Positions 18,320-26,460 of a stretch of DNA of 58,669 nt are shown in pieces. The DNA lies in NCBI RefSeq assembly GCF_004323185.1, contig NZ_NAPS01000001.1, positions 1,918,782 through 1,977,450 of the forward strand, given 5' to 3'. A program made the position numbers and the translations under genes. How positions within the stretch are numbered: position 1 is the first letter of the stretch; each line of letters opens with the position of its first letter. The DNA comes from Westiellopsis prolifica IICB1 (GTDB taxonomy: Bacteria; Cyanobacteriota; Cyanobacteriia; Cyanobacteriales; Nostocaceae). A model generated the notes under the pieces. That model ran no database searches, was not told where the DNA came from, and saw only the letters and a program-made list of their open reading frames with translations.

Positions 18320-19117
18320 CTAACAACTAGCTACAATTTCTCGCATTCCCCAGAATACTAAATTTGGTTCTACAATTATGTGTGCTGCTATCTGTGGTAG
18401 ATGGGATCGTAGATAGTTGATTAAAAAAGTGCGATCGCCCCCAGTAATAGCAATCTTACTTTGAGGAAATAACTGCAACCAAGCCTCAACAAAATCTTTG
18501 ATTCCAGCTAACAAGGTATAAATCACCCCGCTTTGGATGGCCTGTGGAGTATTTAGTGCAAACCGTTGCGGTAAATCTGGGGGTAATTCCACATTTGGTA
18601 ATTGTCCAGTCTTTTGGTTAAGAGTTGCTATTTGCAAACCCAATCCCGGTAAAATCGCACCCCCAACAAGATTTTGGTTTTCATCAGCACCAGTGAAAGT
18701 CAATGCTGTACCCGCATCTATTACTAACATGGGAAAACCCCAAGTTACCCCCGCACCCCATAACGCCAAAGCTCGATCTATTCCTAAAGTAGGATACATA
18801 CCTTCGAGGGGTATTTCATCTATAGTAATAATACGTACATTTGGGTAAGTTAACCATAATGCTGTTTGACTAGGAACTACTGAGGTAAGCAGGAGGGGAA
18901 TGGGGACTTCGGGAGTATGGAGGGTATGGAGGTTTTGGGGAGTCAGAGAAAGACTGTTGAGTATTTCGTTAAGGTTTCGACATTGAGATAATTCATATAC
19001 AAACGACTTAGGAAGACGTTCTGTATTCCAGGTATGGCAAAGTTTTTTACCTTCAAACCAACCCCAGTGCAAGCGAGAATTACCAATTATTAAAGCTAAC
19101 CAATTTTCTGAGTACAT
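18320..19117 (-). CDS. coaX: Type III pantothenate kinase
   Basis: CoaX phosphorylates pantothenate, the first step of coenzyme A synthesis, and is the type usual in cyanobacteria. The 265-residue product has an N-terminal phosphate-binding region ([15 protein letters not shown]), the [11 protein letters not shown] motif, the central [11 protein letters not shown] motif, and GGAILPGL for substrate and dimer contacts. Residues in the first motif (IIGNSR instead of the DxGNT usual in many CoaX) are typical of cyanobacterial members as I recall them. The start at 19117 gives the expected length. It converges with the alpha/beta hydrolase. Confidence 0.9.
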   Translation of the reverse strand: MYSENWLALIIGNSRLHWGWFEGKKLCHTWNTERLPKSFVYELSQCRNLNEILNSLSLTPQNLHTLHTPEVPIPLLLTSVVPSQTALWLTYPNVRIITIDEIPLEGMYPTLGIDRALALWGAGVTWGFPMLVIDAGTALTFTGADENQNLVGGAILPGLGLQIATLNQKTGQLPNVELPPDLPQRFALNTPQAIQSGVIYTLLAGIKDFVEAWLQLFPQSKIAITGGDRTFLINYLRSHLPQIAAHIIVEPNLVFWGMREIVASC

Positions 19118-19354
19118 CTACGTAAGAATTTTCCTAAAATTTCTTAGTAATGCCAGAAAGAGAGCAATCGCAATACAATCTTTGTGGATGGCACTTTCAA
19201 TGTTGCTAAAACCATACTATAAGAATACAGTTATACATTTCTTCTATCTAAGGTTACTTAATTAAGTGACAAGAGACTCTAACCATCTTCAGTAGACAAC
19301 ACCCAAATTTTTGAATTTTAGCCAGTTGTGAACTCTGACTCACTCTTTTTATTA

Positions 19355-19397
19355 GTAGAAATTTATACTTTTAGCTTTTTTTAACTAATCTATAAAT
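19355..19397 (+). promoter_or_regulatory. Possible NtcA-activated promoter of flv3
   Basis: GTAGAAATTTATAC at 19355-19368 is an exact GTA-N8-TAC NtcA-type site. After 22 bases comes TATAAAT at 19391-19397, a -10-like box, which is the spacing of a class II NtcA promoter. The flv3 start codon is 80 bases further on. The -10 does not perfectly match TAN3T at the ideal spacing. Such a site can arise by chance in AT-rich DNA. Confidence 0.45.
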
Positions 19398-19476
19398 TAT
19401 TTAATAAATATTTACAATAACCTCGTGTCAAAATATAAATACAGGAAAAAATACTCATTCGCTATGGAGGGCAGTT

Positions 19477-21195
19477 ATGGTAGCACTCGCCGAAAATCCG
19501 AAAAAAAGACTGACCATCCAGGTCACTGATATTGCGTTGGAAACAACAGCTATTCGTTCTCTGGACTGGGATCGCGATCGCTTCGATATTGAATTCGGTC
19601 TGCAAAACGGTACTACCTATAATTCGTTTATCGTACGCGGTGAGCAAATAGCTTTAGTTGATACCTCTCACGAAAAATTTCGCCAGCTATATCTAGATAC
19701 CCTCAAAAATCAAATAGACCCAGCAGACATTGACTATTTAATTATCAGTCATACTGAGCCAGATCACAGTGGTTTAGTTAAAGATGTCCTGCAACTCGCC
19801 CCAGATATCACCGTTGTTGGTTCCAAGGTAGCGATTCAGTTTTTGGAAGACTTGGTACATCAACCCTTCAAACGGCGGATTGTGAAAAATGGCGATCGCC
19901 TAGATTTAGGTAACGGTCACGAATTAGAATTTGTGATTGCCCCAAACTTACACTGGCCTGACACGATCTTTACCTACGACCACAAAACCGAAATTCTCTT
20001 CACATGCGATGCTTTTGGGTTGCATTATTGTTCAGATGCCACATTTGACGAAGATTTAGAAGCCATATCCCCAGATTTTGAATTTTACTATGAATGCTTA
20101 ATGGCTCCTAATGCCCGGTCAGTGCTGTCAGCCCTCAAGCGCATGGGCGAACTGGAAAAAATCGGTATGATTGCCACAGGTCACGGGCCGCTACTTTCCC
20201 ACAACGTTGAAGAATTAACCGGACGCTACCGCACTTGGAGCCAATCTCAAACCAAAGCAGAAACTATGGTTGGCGTATTTTACGTTCCTGGTTATGGTTG
20301 GGGCGATCGCCTAGCACAAGCTGTTGCTAATGGTATTACCAAAACAGGTGTAGCAGTAGAATTAGTAGACCTCAAAACCACAGACTTGCAAGAACTCCGG
20401 GAAATTGTTGGTCGTTGTGCAGGAATTGTTGTTGGTACACCACCAGTATCTAACCCAGCAACACAAACCGCCCTCAGCACTGTTTTGGGTTCTACGAAAG
20501 AAAAACAAGCTGTGGGGATTTTTGAATCCAATGGTGGTGATGATGAACCGATTTATCCCTTGATGAATAAATTCCGGGATTTGGGTTTAACACCAGCCTT
20601 CCCAGCGATTCAAATTCGAGAAACACCCACAGAAAACACCTACAAGCTGTTAGAAGAAGCGGGAACAGACTTAGGACAATGGGTGACACGGGATAAAAGC
20701 ATCAAACAGATGAAAGCCCTGGATGCTGACCTAGATAAGGCTTTGGGTAGAATTAGCGGTGGATTGTACATCATCACTGCTCAAAAAGGCGATGTTAAAA
20801 GTGCCATGCTAGCATCTTGGGTGAGTCAAGCTAGCTTCAAACCCTTGGGAATCTCGATTGCAGTAGCAAAAGATCGGGCGATCGAATCACTGATGCAGGT
20901 GGGCGATAAATTCGTGTTGAATGTGCTGGAAGAAGGTAATTACCAAAATTTAATGAAACACTTCCTCAAACGTTTCCCCCCCGGTGCAGATCGTTTTGAA
21001 GGAGTGAGAACTCAGCCAGCCCAAAACGGTACACCAATTCTCACCGACGCTTTAGCATACATGGAATGTGAAGTTACCAGTCGGATGGACTGCGGCGATC
21101 ACTGGATTGTCTACAGTACAGTTGAAGCGGGACGGGTGAGTAAGCCAGAAGCTTTAACTGCTGTACATCATCGCAAAGTTGGAAATCATTATTAG
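19477..21195 (+). CDS. flv3: Diflavin flavodiiron protein, Flv3 type
   Basis: The 572-residue protein has the cyanobacterial class C flavodiiron order: a metallo-beta-lactamase-like diiron domain (to about residue 255), a flavodoxin domain (about 260-410) and a C-terminal flavin reductase domain (about 425-572). All diiron ligands appear to be present: HTEPDH (His92, Glu94, Asp96, His97), LHWPD, FTCDAFG and TGHGPL. That points to the Flv3/Flv4 side of the family. Flv1/Flv3 heterodimers pass electrons from photosystem I to O2, forming water. GGAGGG before the ATG is a good ribosome-binding site. The Flv1-type gene follows 200 bases later in the same direction, as for the heterocyst pair flv3B-flv1B, so this may be that pair. 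Other paralogues cannot be excluded. Confidence 0.88.
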   Translation: MVALAENPKKRLTIQVTDIALETTAIRSLDWDRDRFDIEFGLQNGTTYNSFIVRGEQIALVDTSHEKFRQLYLDTLKNQIDPADIDYLIISHTEPDHSGLVKDVLQLAPDITVVGSKVAIQFLEDLVHQPFKRRIVKNGDRLDLGNGHELEFVIAPNLHWPDTIFTYDHKTEILFTCDAFGLHYCSDATFDEDLEAISPDFEFYYECLMAPNARSVLSALKRMGELEKIGMIATGHGPLLSHNVEELTGRYRTWSQSQTKAETMVGVFYVPGYGWGDRLAQAVANGITKTGVAVELVDLKTTDLQELREIVGRCAGIVVGTPPVSNPATQTALSTVLGSTKEKQAVGIFESNGGDDEPIYPLMNKFRDLGLTPAFPAIQIRETPTENTYKLLEEAGTDLGQWVTRDKSIKQMKALDADLDKALGRISGGLYIITAQKGDVKSAMLASWVSQASFKPLGISIAVAKDRAIESLMQVGDKFVLNVLEEGNYQNLMKHFLKRFPPGADRFEGVRTQPAQNGTPILTDALAYMECEVTSRMDCGDHWIVYSTVEAGRVSKPEALTAVHHRKVGNHY

Positions 21196-21376
21196 AAGGG
21201 ATCGGGGATCGGGGATTCTCCAGAGGAGACGCTACGCGAACGGGGATTGGGGATCGGGGATCGGGGATTAGGAAATAAATTAGTCCCCAGTTCCTGATCA
21301 GCTATTTCTAATTCCCAGTTCCCAGTTCCCGATCCCCAATCCCCAATCCCCAATCCCCGATCCCCGATCCCCAATC
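21196..21376. repeat. STRR block between flv3 and flv1
   Basis: GGGGATC-type heptamers just after the flv3 stop are followed by the reverse-complement CCCCAAT/CCCCGAT heptamers. A copy of the CTCCAGAGGAGACGCTACGCG repeat lies between them. Because the two strands of repeat face each other, the transcript can form a long imperfect hairpin between the flv genes. Confidence 0.85.
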
Positions 21377-21394
21377 CCTTACCCCTAAAAAACC

Positions 21395-23104
21395 ATGACA
21401 TTCACAAAACCTCGCGACGTTCAAATTCTCCCCATTGCAACAGATACAACCATATTGCGATCGCGTAGTTGGACTCGTCTGAGATTTGAAATTGAATACG
21501 CCCTCGCTAAGGGTACAACTGCAAATTCTTATTTAATTCAAGGGGATAAAATTGCCCTGATTGACCCACCAGGGGAAACGTTTACGGAAATTTACTTAGA
21601 GGCACTCCAAAAACGGTTTGATTTAAAACAGATAGATTATGTGATTCTTGGTCATGTCAACCCGAATCGTGCTGCTACTCTCAAAGTTTTACTGGAACGT
21701 GCGCCGCAGATAACTTTTGTTTGTTCTAATCCAGGAGCTATCAATTTGCGGGGAGCATTGGAAAATCCAGATTTGCCAATTCTAGTTAAACGTGGGGAAG
21801 AAACCCTCGATTTAGGCAAAGGTCATCATTTGCAATTTATTCCCACGCCTAACCCCCGCTATCCAGATCAACTTTGCACTTATGACCCCCAGTCAGAAAT
21901 TTTATACACAGATAAACTATTTGGGGCGCATATCTGCGGCGATCAGGTATTTGATGAAGGTTGGCAAGCTTTTCTTGAAGACAGACGCTATTATTTTGAG
22001 TGTCTCATGGCTCCCCATGCCCGTCAAATCGAAACTACATTGGACAAATTGGTCGATTTGCAGGTGAGAATGTACGCGCCCAATCACGGGCCTTTGGTGC
22101 GTTATGGCTTAATTGATCTAACTAAAGCTTATCGGGAATGGAGTCAGCAGCAGACATCTTTAGATACTACAGTGGCATTAATTTATGCTTCCGCTTACGG
22201 AAATACCGCAACATTAGCACAAGCGATCGCCCACGGAATTACGAAAGCCGGTGTCAGCGTTGAATCTATTAACTGTGAAGTCGCCGAACCTAGTGAGATT
22301 CAAGCTGCTGTTGAGAAAGCAGCAGGCTTTATCATTGGTTCTCCTACCCTTGGCGGACATGCACCTACACCAGTACAAACTGCTTTGGGTATTGTGCTTT
22401 CCACGGCTGCTAAAAATAAACTCACCGGTGTGTTTGGTTCCTACGGTTGGAGTGGCGAAGCTATTGATCTAATTGAAGGTAAACTTAAAGATGCTGGTTA
22501 TCAGTTTGGCTTTGAACCTATCCGAGTCAAATTCAAACCCAACGATGTCACTTTACAAACTTGTGAAGAAGCTGGAACAGACTTTGCTCAAGCACTGAAA
22601 AAAGCCAAAAAAGTACGTAATTCCAGCCAACCTGCTACCAATGTCGAACAAGCTGTTGGGCGAATTCTTGGTTCTTTGTGCGTGATTACAGCTAAGCGAG
22701 AGGATGTATCTAGCGCTATGTTAGCTTCTTGGGTATCTCAAGCTAGCTTTAATCCTCCTGGCTTTACTATTGCTGTTGCTAAAGATCGGGCTGTTGAACC
22801 TTTAACACACTCTGGTAACAAATTTGTCCTTAATGTTTTAAAAGAAGGGAATCATATAGGGTTAATGAAGCACTTCCTAAAACCCTTTGGCCCAGCACAA
22901 GATCGTTTTGAGGGTGTTGCTACTACAGAAGCCGAAAATGGTAATCCCATTCTTACAGATGCGTTAGCTTACCTTGAATGTACCGTAGAAACTCGGATGG
23001 AAGCAGGCGATCACTGGCTAGTTTATGCGACTGTAGATAATGGTCAGGTTCTAGACGATGGTGTTACAGCTGTGCATTATCGCAAGTCAGGGAATCATTA
23101 TTAA
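21395..23104 (+). CDS. flv1: Diflavin flavodiiron protein, Flv1 type (substituted diiron ligands)
   Basis: A 569-residue paralogue of the preceding protein with the same three-domain order. The ligand motif HxExDH is replaced by HVNPNR, so canonical iron ligands are missing, as in the Flv1/Flv2 subgroup. The LxWPD-equivalent is PRYPD and the third His region reads APNHGPL. The flavodoxin and flavin reductase domains look intact ([20 protein letters not shown]). It is expected to partner Flv3 in O2 reduction. The ATG at 21395 follows a heptamer repeat with no clear Shine-Dalgarno sequence, so translational coupling to flv3 or a weak site is possible. A perfect 12-bp inverted repeat follows the gene. 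Confidence 0.88.
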   Translation: MTFTKPRDVQILPIATDTTILRSRSWTRLRFEIEYALAKGTTANSYLIQGDKIALIDPPGETFTEIYLEALQKRFDLKQIDYVILGHVNPNRAATLKVLLERAPQITFVCSNPGAINLRGALENPDLPILVKRGEETLDLGKGHHLQFIPTPNPRYPDQLCTYDPQSEILYTDKLFGAHICGDQVFDEGWQAFLEDRRYYFECLMAPHARQIETTLDKLVDLQVRMYAPNHGPLVRYGLIDLTKAYREWSQQQTSLDTTVALIYASAYGNTATLAQAIAHGITKAGVSVESINCEVAEPSEIQAAVEKAAGFIIGSPTLGGHAPTPVQTALGIVLSTAAKNKLTGVFGSYGWSGEAIDLIEGKLKDAGYQFGFEPIRVKFKPNDVTLQTCEEAGTDFAQALKKAKKVRNSSQPATNVEQAVGRILGSLCVITAKREDVSSAMLASWVSQASFNPPGFTIAVAKDRAVEPLTHSGNKFVLNVLKEGNHIGLMKHFLKPFGPAQDRFEGVATTEAENGNPILTDALAYLECTVETRMEAGDHWLVYATVDNGQVLDDGVTAVHYRKSGNHY

Positions 23105-23123
23105 ATATTACATCTTAAAGTTA

Positions 23124-23159
23124 ATTAGTGGTTAATATGTTTACTTTTTAACCACTAAT
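23124..23159 (+). terminator. Inverted repeat after flv1
   Basis: ATTAGTGGTTAA at 23124-23135 pairs perfectly with TTAACCACTAAT at 23148-23159, with a 12-base loop rich in T. It sits 20 bases after the flv1 stop and before the convergent lyase gene. It may terminate transcription, although no T-run follows. Confidence 0.45.
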
Positions 23160-23193
23160 ACCATTTCACGTTAATAGCGATACATATGAATCT

Positions 23194-23238
23194 TGTAGAG
23201 ACGTGCCATGGCAAGACGTGCCATGGCACGTCTCTACA
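23194..23238. repeat. GAGACGTGCCATGGCA nested palindrome
   Basis: TGTAGAGACGTGCCATGGCA is followed by a second AGACGTGCCATGGCACGTCTCTACA. Together they form a long perfect palindrome of the dispersed GAGACG family just upstream of the lyase gene stop codon. Confidence 0.75.
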
Positions 23239-23242
23239 CACC

Positions 23243-23779
23243 TTAAATCCGTTTTTCCAAATATTGACCAATCATCAACTGTTCACCCGCGCGAGAAATG
23301 ATAGATTGGCGTGTGCGGTACTTGGTACCGACTAGCTTTAATTCTTCCTCAAATACTGAATTATTGTACTCGGTTCGCAAACATAAGGTTGTGGGATTGG
23401 GGAAGTAATACTGGGCTGTGACTGGCTTAGTTGTGGCGAAACCGCGATCGCGATACAGTATGTTACCTAAAGCCCCAAATAAAGTTGTTCCGTTGGATTC
23501 TTTCTTTCCTGAAATCGAATTAGTGCTTTCCCATATGACTTCAGCACCACAGGTTAAGTTTGCTGTATCCGGTAAGCCGTGTATCTCAGCTAAGTTACGT
23601 AATTTTTCGCATCCATAATCCAAAAATTTGATCGTAATTACACTTACCATTTCTTTGGTTTCTCCCTCTGGAAGAGTGTAATAGCGGCGTTCTGAGTACC
23701 ATTTACCCACAGATGCTTGAAAAAATTCCGCAAGCAGAGATTCGTCGGTTGTTTGTAATATTTGTAGTGGTGATGTCAC
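23243..23779 (-). CDS. Phycobiliprotein lyase-like protein, CpcS/CpeS family
   Basis: The 178-residue product resembles CpcS/CpeS-family bilin lyases (lipocalin-like beta barrels). It has an early FFQASVGKWYSERRYYTL segment, matching the family start F..S.G.W.SQR..., and a later RTEYNNSVFEEELKLVGTKYRTRQSI stretch that fits the barrel end. Family members attach phycocyanobilin to phycobiliprotein cysteines. The bilin site and which protein is modified cannot be told from sequence alone. Some members lack lyase activity. The gene faces flv1 and stands alone, and no phycobiliprotein genes are in the window. The symbol is left empty because CpcS, CpcU and CpeS cannot be distinguished here. Confidence 0.75.
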   Translation of the reverse strand: MTSPLQILQTTDESLLAEFFQASVGKWYSERRYYTLPEGETKEMVSVITIKFLDYGCEKLRNLAEIHGLPDTANLTCGAEVIWESTNSISGKKESNGTTLFGALGNILYRDRGFATTKPVTAQYYFPNPTTLCLRTEYNNSVFEEELKLVGTKYRTRQSIISRAGEQLMIGQYLEKRI

Positions 23780-24042
23780 AGTTAGCCTTCCTCGCGCCCA
23801 GTTAATTAGAATTGGTTATACAAGGACATTCACATTGTGTATCCTATTTTCCAAAAGTTTTACTTTTTTTAATATAATCTCAAAGCAGGAAGAGTTATTG
23901 ATATATTTGCTACAACTCTAGAAAAAATTTCTACAAAATTTAGCACAGACGCGACTATACTCCGGATTGTGGGCTGATTACCAAGCGTATTGGACTATAC
24001 TCTTACGCCGCTCTTACGAGCGTTTACGCCTCTGTACAAAGT

Positions 24043-24150
24043 AAATCAGGTTTTGGAGTTTTAAATCAGGTTTGGGAGTTTTAAATCAGGTTTGAGAGTT
24101 TTAAATCAGGTTTGAGAGTTTTAAATCAGGTTTGAGAGTTTTAAATTAGC
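24043..24150. repeat. 20-bp direct tandem repeat, about five copies
   Basis: Five full units of AAATCAGGTTTGAGAGTTTT, plus a partial one, follow each other exactly every 20 bases. Only the first two differ (TTTTGGAG, TTTGGGAG). There are no spacers, so this is not a CRISPR array. It is not coding on either strand. Confidence 0.9.
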
Positions 24151-24283
24151 TTCACAACTCATAAAACAGATTTTTGTGTTAAAAATGTGGCTTAAATCCC
24201 ATTGGTCTCTTCGTTTCATCCAATTTCACTTGAATGCTTTTCAATACTGCTTCTTTGAAGATAAATCTATTGGCATTTAAACC

Positions 24284-24340
24284 TGTAGAGACGCGCCAAT
24301 AGCATTGTCGCGCATGGCTTCGCTAAGGCGTGTCTCTACA
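24284..24340. repeat. Long inverted repeat of the GAGACG family
   Basis: TGTAGAGACGCGCC and GGCGTGTCTCTACA form a near-perfect 14-bp stem around a 29-base loop containing GGCTTCGC. Confidence 0.7.
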
Positions 24341-24392
24341 TGACCAAGCCCCTACAGGAGTCCCCTCATCCGCTCCACTCCCCAATCAACGG

Positions 24393-24430
24393 TTCGGCTT
24401 CGCTCACCGTCAACCCTGAGCGAAGTCGAA
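24393..24430. repeat. TTCGGCTTCGCTCA inverted repeat
   Basis: TTCGGCTTCGCTCA (24393-24406) and TGAGCGAAGTCGAA (24417-24430) form a 14-bp stem with one mismatch. The CTGAGCGAAGTCGAAGG word is a widespread cyanobacterial intergenic repeat. Confidence 0.7.
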
Positions 24431-24477
24431 GGGTCATCGCTAGCGGTTGGGGTATTCCGCCAAATTTGGTAAAAATA

Positions 24478-24669
24478 TGACTTAAGTCATGGGTGTACAC
24501 ATGACTTTCTTCTCATGTACTTACTAGGTGTGGTTTCTATGATAAATAAAAATGCGGTTATTAACATCAAGGCGCGTGGGATACACGCCCTCAAAGCTCA
24601 ATTAATGTCTTCATAGAAGAGTAATTGACAAGCCCACACTCACCGTCGATAGGAGTGTGTGGAGTATGT
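24478..24669 (+). mobile_element. Possible miniature IS200/IS605-like element
   Basis: A TGACTTAAGTCA palindrome near 24478 is followed by the GGCGCGTGGGATACACGCC hairpin (about 24571-24589). Near the end is CCCACACTC...GGAGTGTGTGG (24631-24661) followed by TGTCA. Two terminal hairpins and no gene suggest a PATE-like non-autonomous derivative. This is pattern-based and weak. Confidence 0.3.
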
Positions 24670-24988
24670 CACTCTTATGCCTTTAAGTAGAGACAAGTTA
24701 AACCATAAATATTTATACTGTATTAATAATTGTATCAGGTAGATGAAATTTTACCGAGTTTGTAATAGGGACATCTTCTTTGATATGCTTTGTCTAATAA
24801 TAGGTAATTAAAAATACATAAAATTTAGTAAATGTAATGAAATAAAAGTTACGCTTTTGTGTTTATTCAAGGGTATTTTCCCTTGTTCTCATATAGCCTG
24901 AGTAATATTCACAACAACATCTATAAATTAGGACTAGTTATCGGCGGCTGTGATTAGGCAAAAACCGCCTCAGTAGGAGCCAAACATA

Positions 24989-26365
24989 ATGATTTGCGAC
25001 GGAAATAAGCTGCGTCTATTAGTTAAAAATTCACCTTTATTGCCAAACTCATCTGTATTCTTGGTGGTTTCCTGGCTGAGTGTAGGATTGTTGATGGGGG
25101 GTTGTGGATCACTTCCCAAAGAATCTGCGGAAGCTCAACAAGAACGTCGTGGTGTATCTGGACAAACAGATAGTGCAACACCTGTAGATGTGGCGATCGC
25201 TCGTCAAGATGATCTGCAACAACTATTAGAATACACTGGTACTACTACACCATTCCGTACCGTGTCGCTGCGATCGCAAATTGAAGGGCAGCTTTTGGAT
25301 TTAAATGTAGATGTCGGCGATGTTTTAACCAAAAATCAAGTAGTCGGACAGGTAGATGAGACGCTACTACGAACAGCCTTAAATCAAGCTGAAGCCGAAC
25401 TCGCAGCTCTCAAATCAGAAGTCGCAAGGGCGAATGCTCAAGTGAGTAATGCGCGTGTTGAGGTAGAACGGACGCGATTAGAAGTAGCGCAAGCCCTTGC
25501 CGATGCCCAAAGACAAGATAAACTCCTCAAAGAAGGAGCGATCGCTCAACAAGCAGCTGAACAAGCACGCACCAACGCTCAAACGGCGACACAAGCTTTC
25601 CGCGCCGCACAGGAACAAGTACGTACAGAACAACAAGCTGTTGCTGCTGCGAAAGGAAGATTAACAGCTCAACAAGCCTTAGTAGCAGAAGCCAAAGAAC
25701 GCCGATCCTATGCCAAACTAGTATCTCCGATTGCGGGCGCAGTCTTAGAAAAAGTTACAGAACCCGGAAATCTTTTGCAACCAGGGAATGAAGTTCTAAA
25801 AATCGGCGATTTTAGCCGTGTCAAAGTTATAGTCCAAGTTTCCGAATTAGAACTGGCAAATATTCAGGTGGGACAATCAGTACAAGTACGGTTAGATGCT
25901 TTTGGTGATAATACATACGCTGGAAATGTGACACGTATCTCCCCAGCTGCTGACAATACAGCTCGTTTAGTACCAGTAGAAATAGTGATTCCCAATAATG
26001 GAGCAAAAATCGGTAGTGGACTTTTAGCAAGAGTGAATTTTGCTCAAAAGGGACAACAACAAGTAGTAGTACCTTTAACTGCAATTCAGACAGGAGGGGG
26101 AAATAAGCAAAACCGAAATCCAAACTCGAAACCAGAAAGTAATCAGGGTAAGGTGTTTGTCGTGAAGCGAGAACAAGGCAAAACAACGGTTGCAAGTAGA
26201 ACCGTAAAATTAGGTAACACTAATGATGGCAATGTAGAAATTATCTCTGGTTTGCAACCGAATGAGGAGTACGTAGTACGCAGTGGTAAGCCTCTCAAAG
26301 AAGGGGATGCTGTACGTCTTTCAATACTTTCGGAAAAATTGGACGCTATGACGACGGGGAAATAA
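24989..26365 (+). CDS. RND efflux periplasmic adaptor (membrane fusion lipoprotein)
   Basis: The 458-residue product has a signal segment ending in a Leu-Met-Gly-Gly-Cys lipobox at about residues 34-39. A first beta-barrel/lipoyl half (TPFRTVSLRSQIEGQLLDL) follows. Next is a long alpha-helical hairpin rich in Ala/Gln (about 120-235), then the returning lipoyl half (YAKLVSPIAGAVLEKV), a beta-barrel (VIVQVSELEL) and a membrane-proximal domain. This is the layout of AcrA/MexA-type adaptors that connect the inner-membrane pump to an outer-membrane channel. A Gln/Asn-rich linker near residues 370-385 (GGGNKQNRNPNSKPESNQG) is unusual. The pump gene follows 95 bases later, so the two form an operon. 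No TolC-like gene is present. Substrates are unknown. Confidence 0.92.
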   Translation: MICDGNKLRLLVKNSPLLPNSSVFLVVSWLSVGLLMGGCGSLPKESAEAQQERRGVSGQTDSATPVDVAIARQDDLQQLLEYTGTTTPFRTVSLRSQIEGQLLDLNVDVGDVLTKNQVVGQVDETLLRTALNQAEAELAALKSEVARANAQVSNARVEVERTRLEVAQALADAQRQDKLLKEGAIAQQAAEQARTNAQTATQAFRAAQEQVRTEQQAVAAAKGRLTAQQALVAEAKERRSYAKLVSPIAGAVLEKVTEPGNLLQPGNEVLKIGDFSRVKVIVQVSELELANIQVGQSVQVRLDAFGDNTYAGNVTRISPAADNTARLVPVEIVIPNNGAKIGSGLLARVNFAQKGQQQVVVPLTAIQTGGGNKQNRNPNSKPESNQGKVFVVKREQGKTTVASRTVKLGNTNDGNVEIISGLQPNEEYVVRSGKPLKEGDAVRLSILSEKLDAMTTGK

Positions 26366-26460
26366 ATATAAGTAGGGGCGAAGTATTTGTATAAATATCT
26401 TCGTAGAAATACTTTGCCTGTACAACAAAAAATATTTTTATCTACTCTAAATATAAAAAA

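Larger units (their letters stand above)
23780..24988. other. Repeat-rich 1.2-kb intergenic stretch
   Basis: No gene was found. The stretch contains a 20-bp tandem array (24043-24150), two hairpin repeats (24284-24340 and 24393-24430) and a possible miniature IS605-like element (24478-24669). An AT-rich part follows, leading to the efflux operon. A GGCGG/CCGCC stem (about 24942-24970) lies just before the adaptor gene. Confidence 0.6.

Noticed and set aside
19477-23104. Flv2-Flv4 pair
   Set aside because: The flv4-flv2 operon normally has a small membrane-protein gene between the two, which is absent here; the Flv3/Flv1 reading fits better, though paralogue identity needs a phylogeny.
24043-24150. 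CRISPR array
   Set aside because: Units are 20 bp with no spacers between them and no cas genes nearby.
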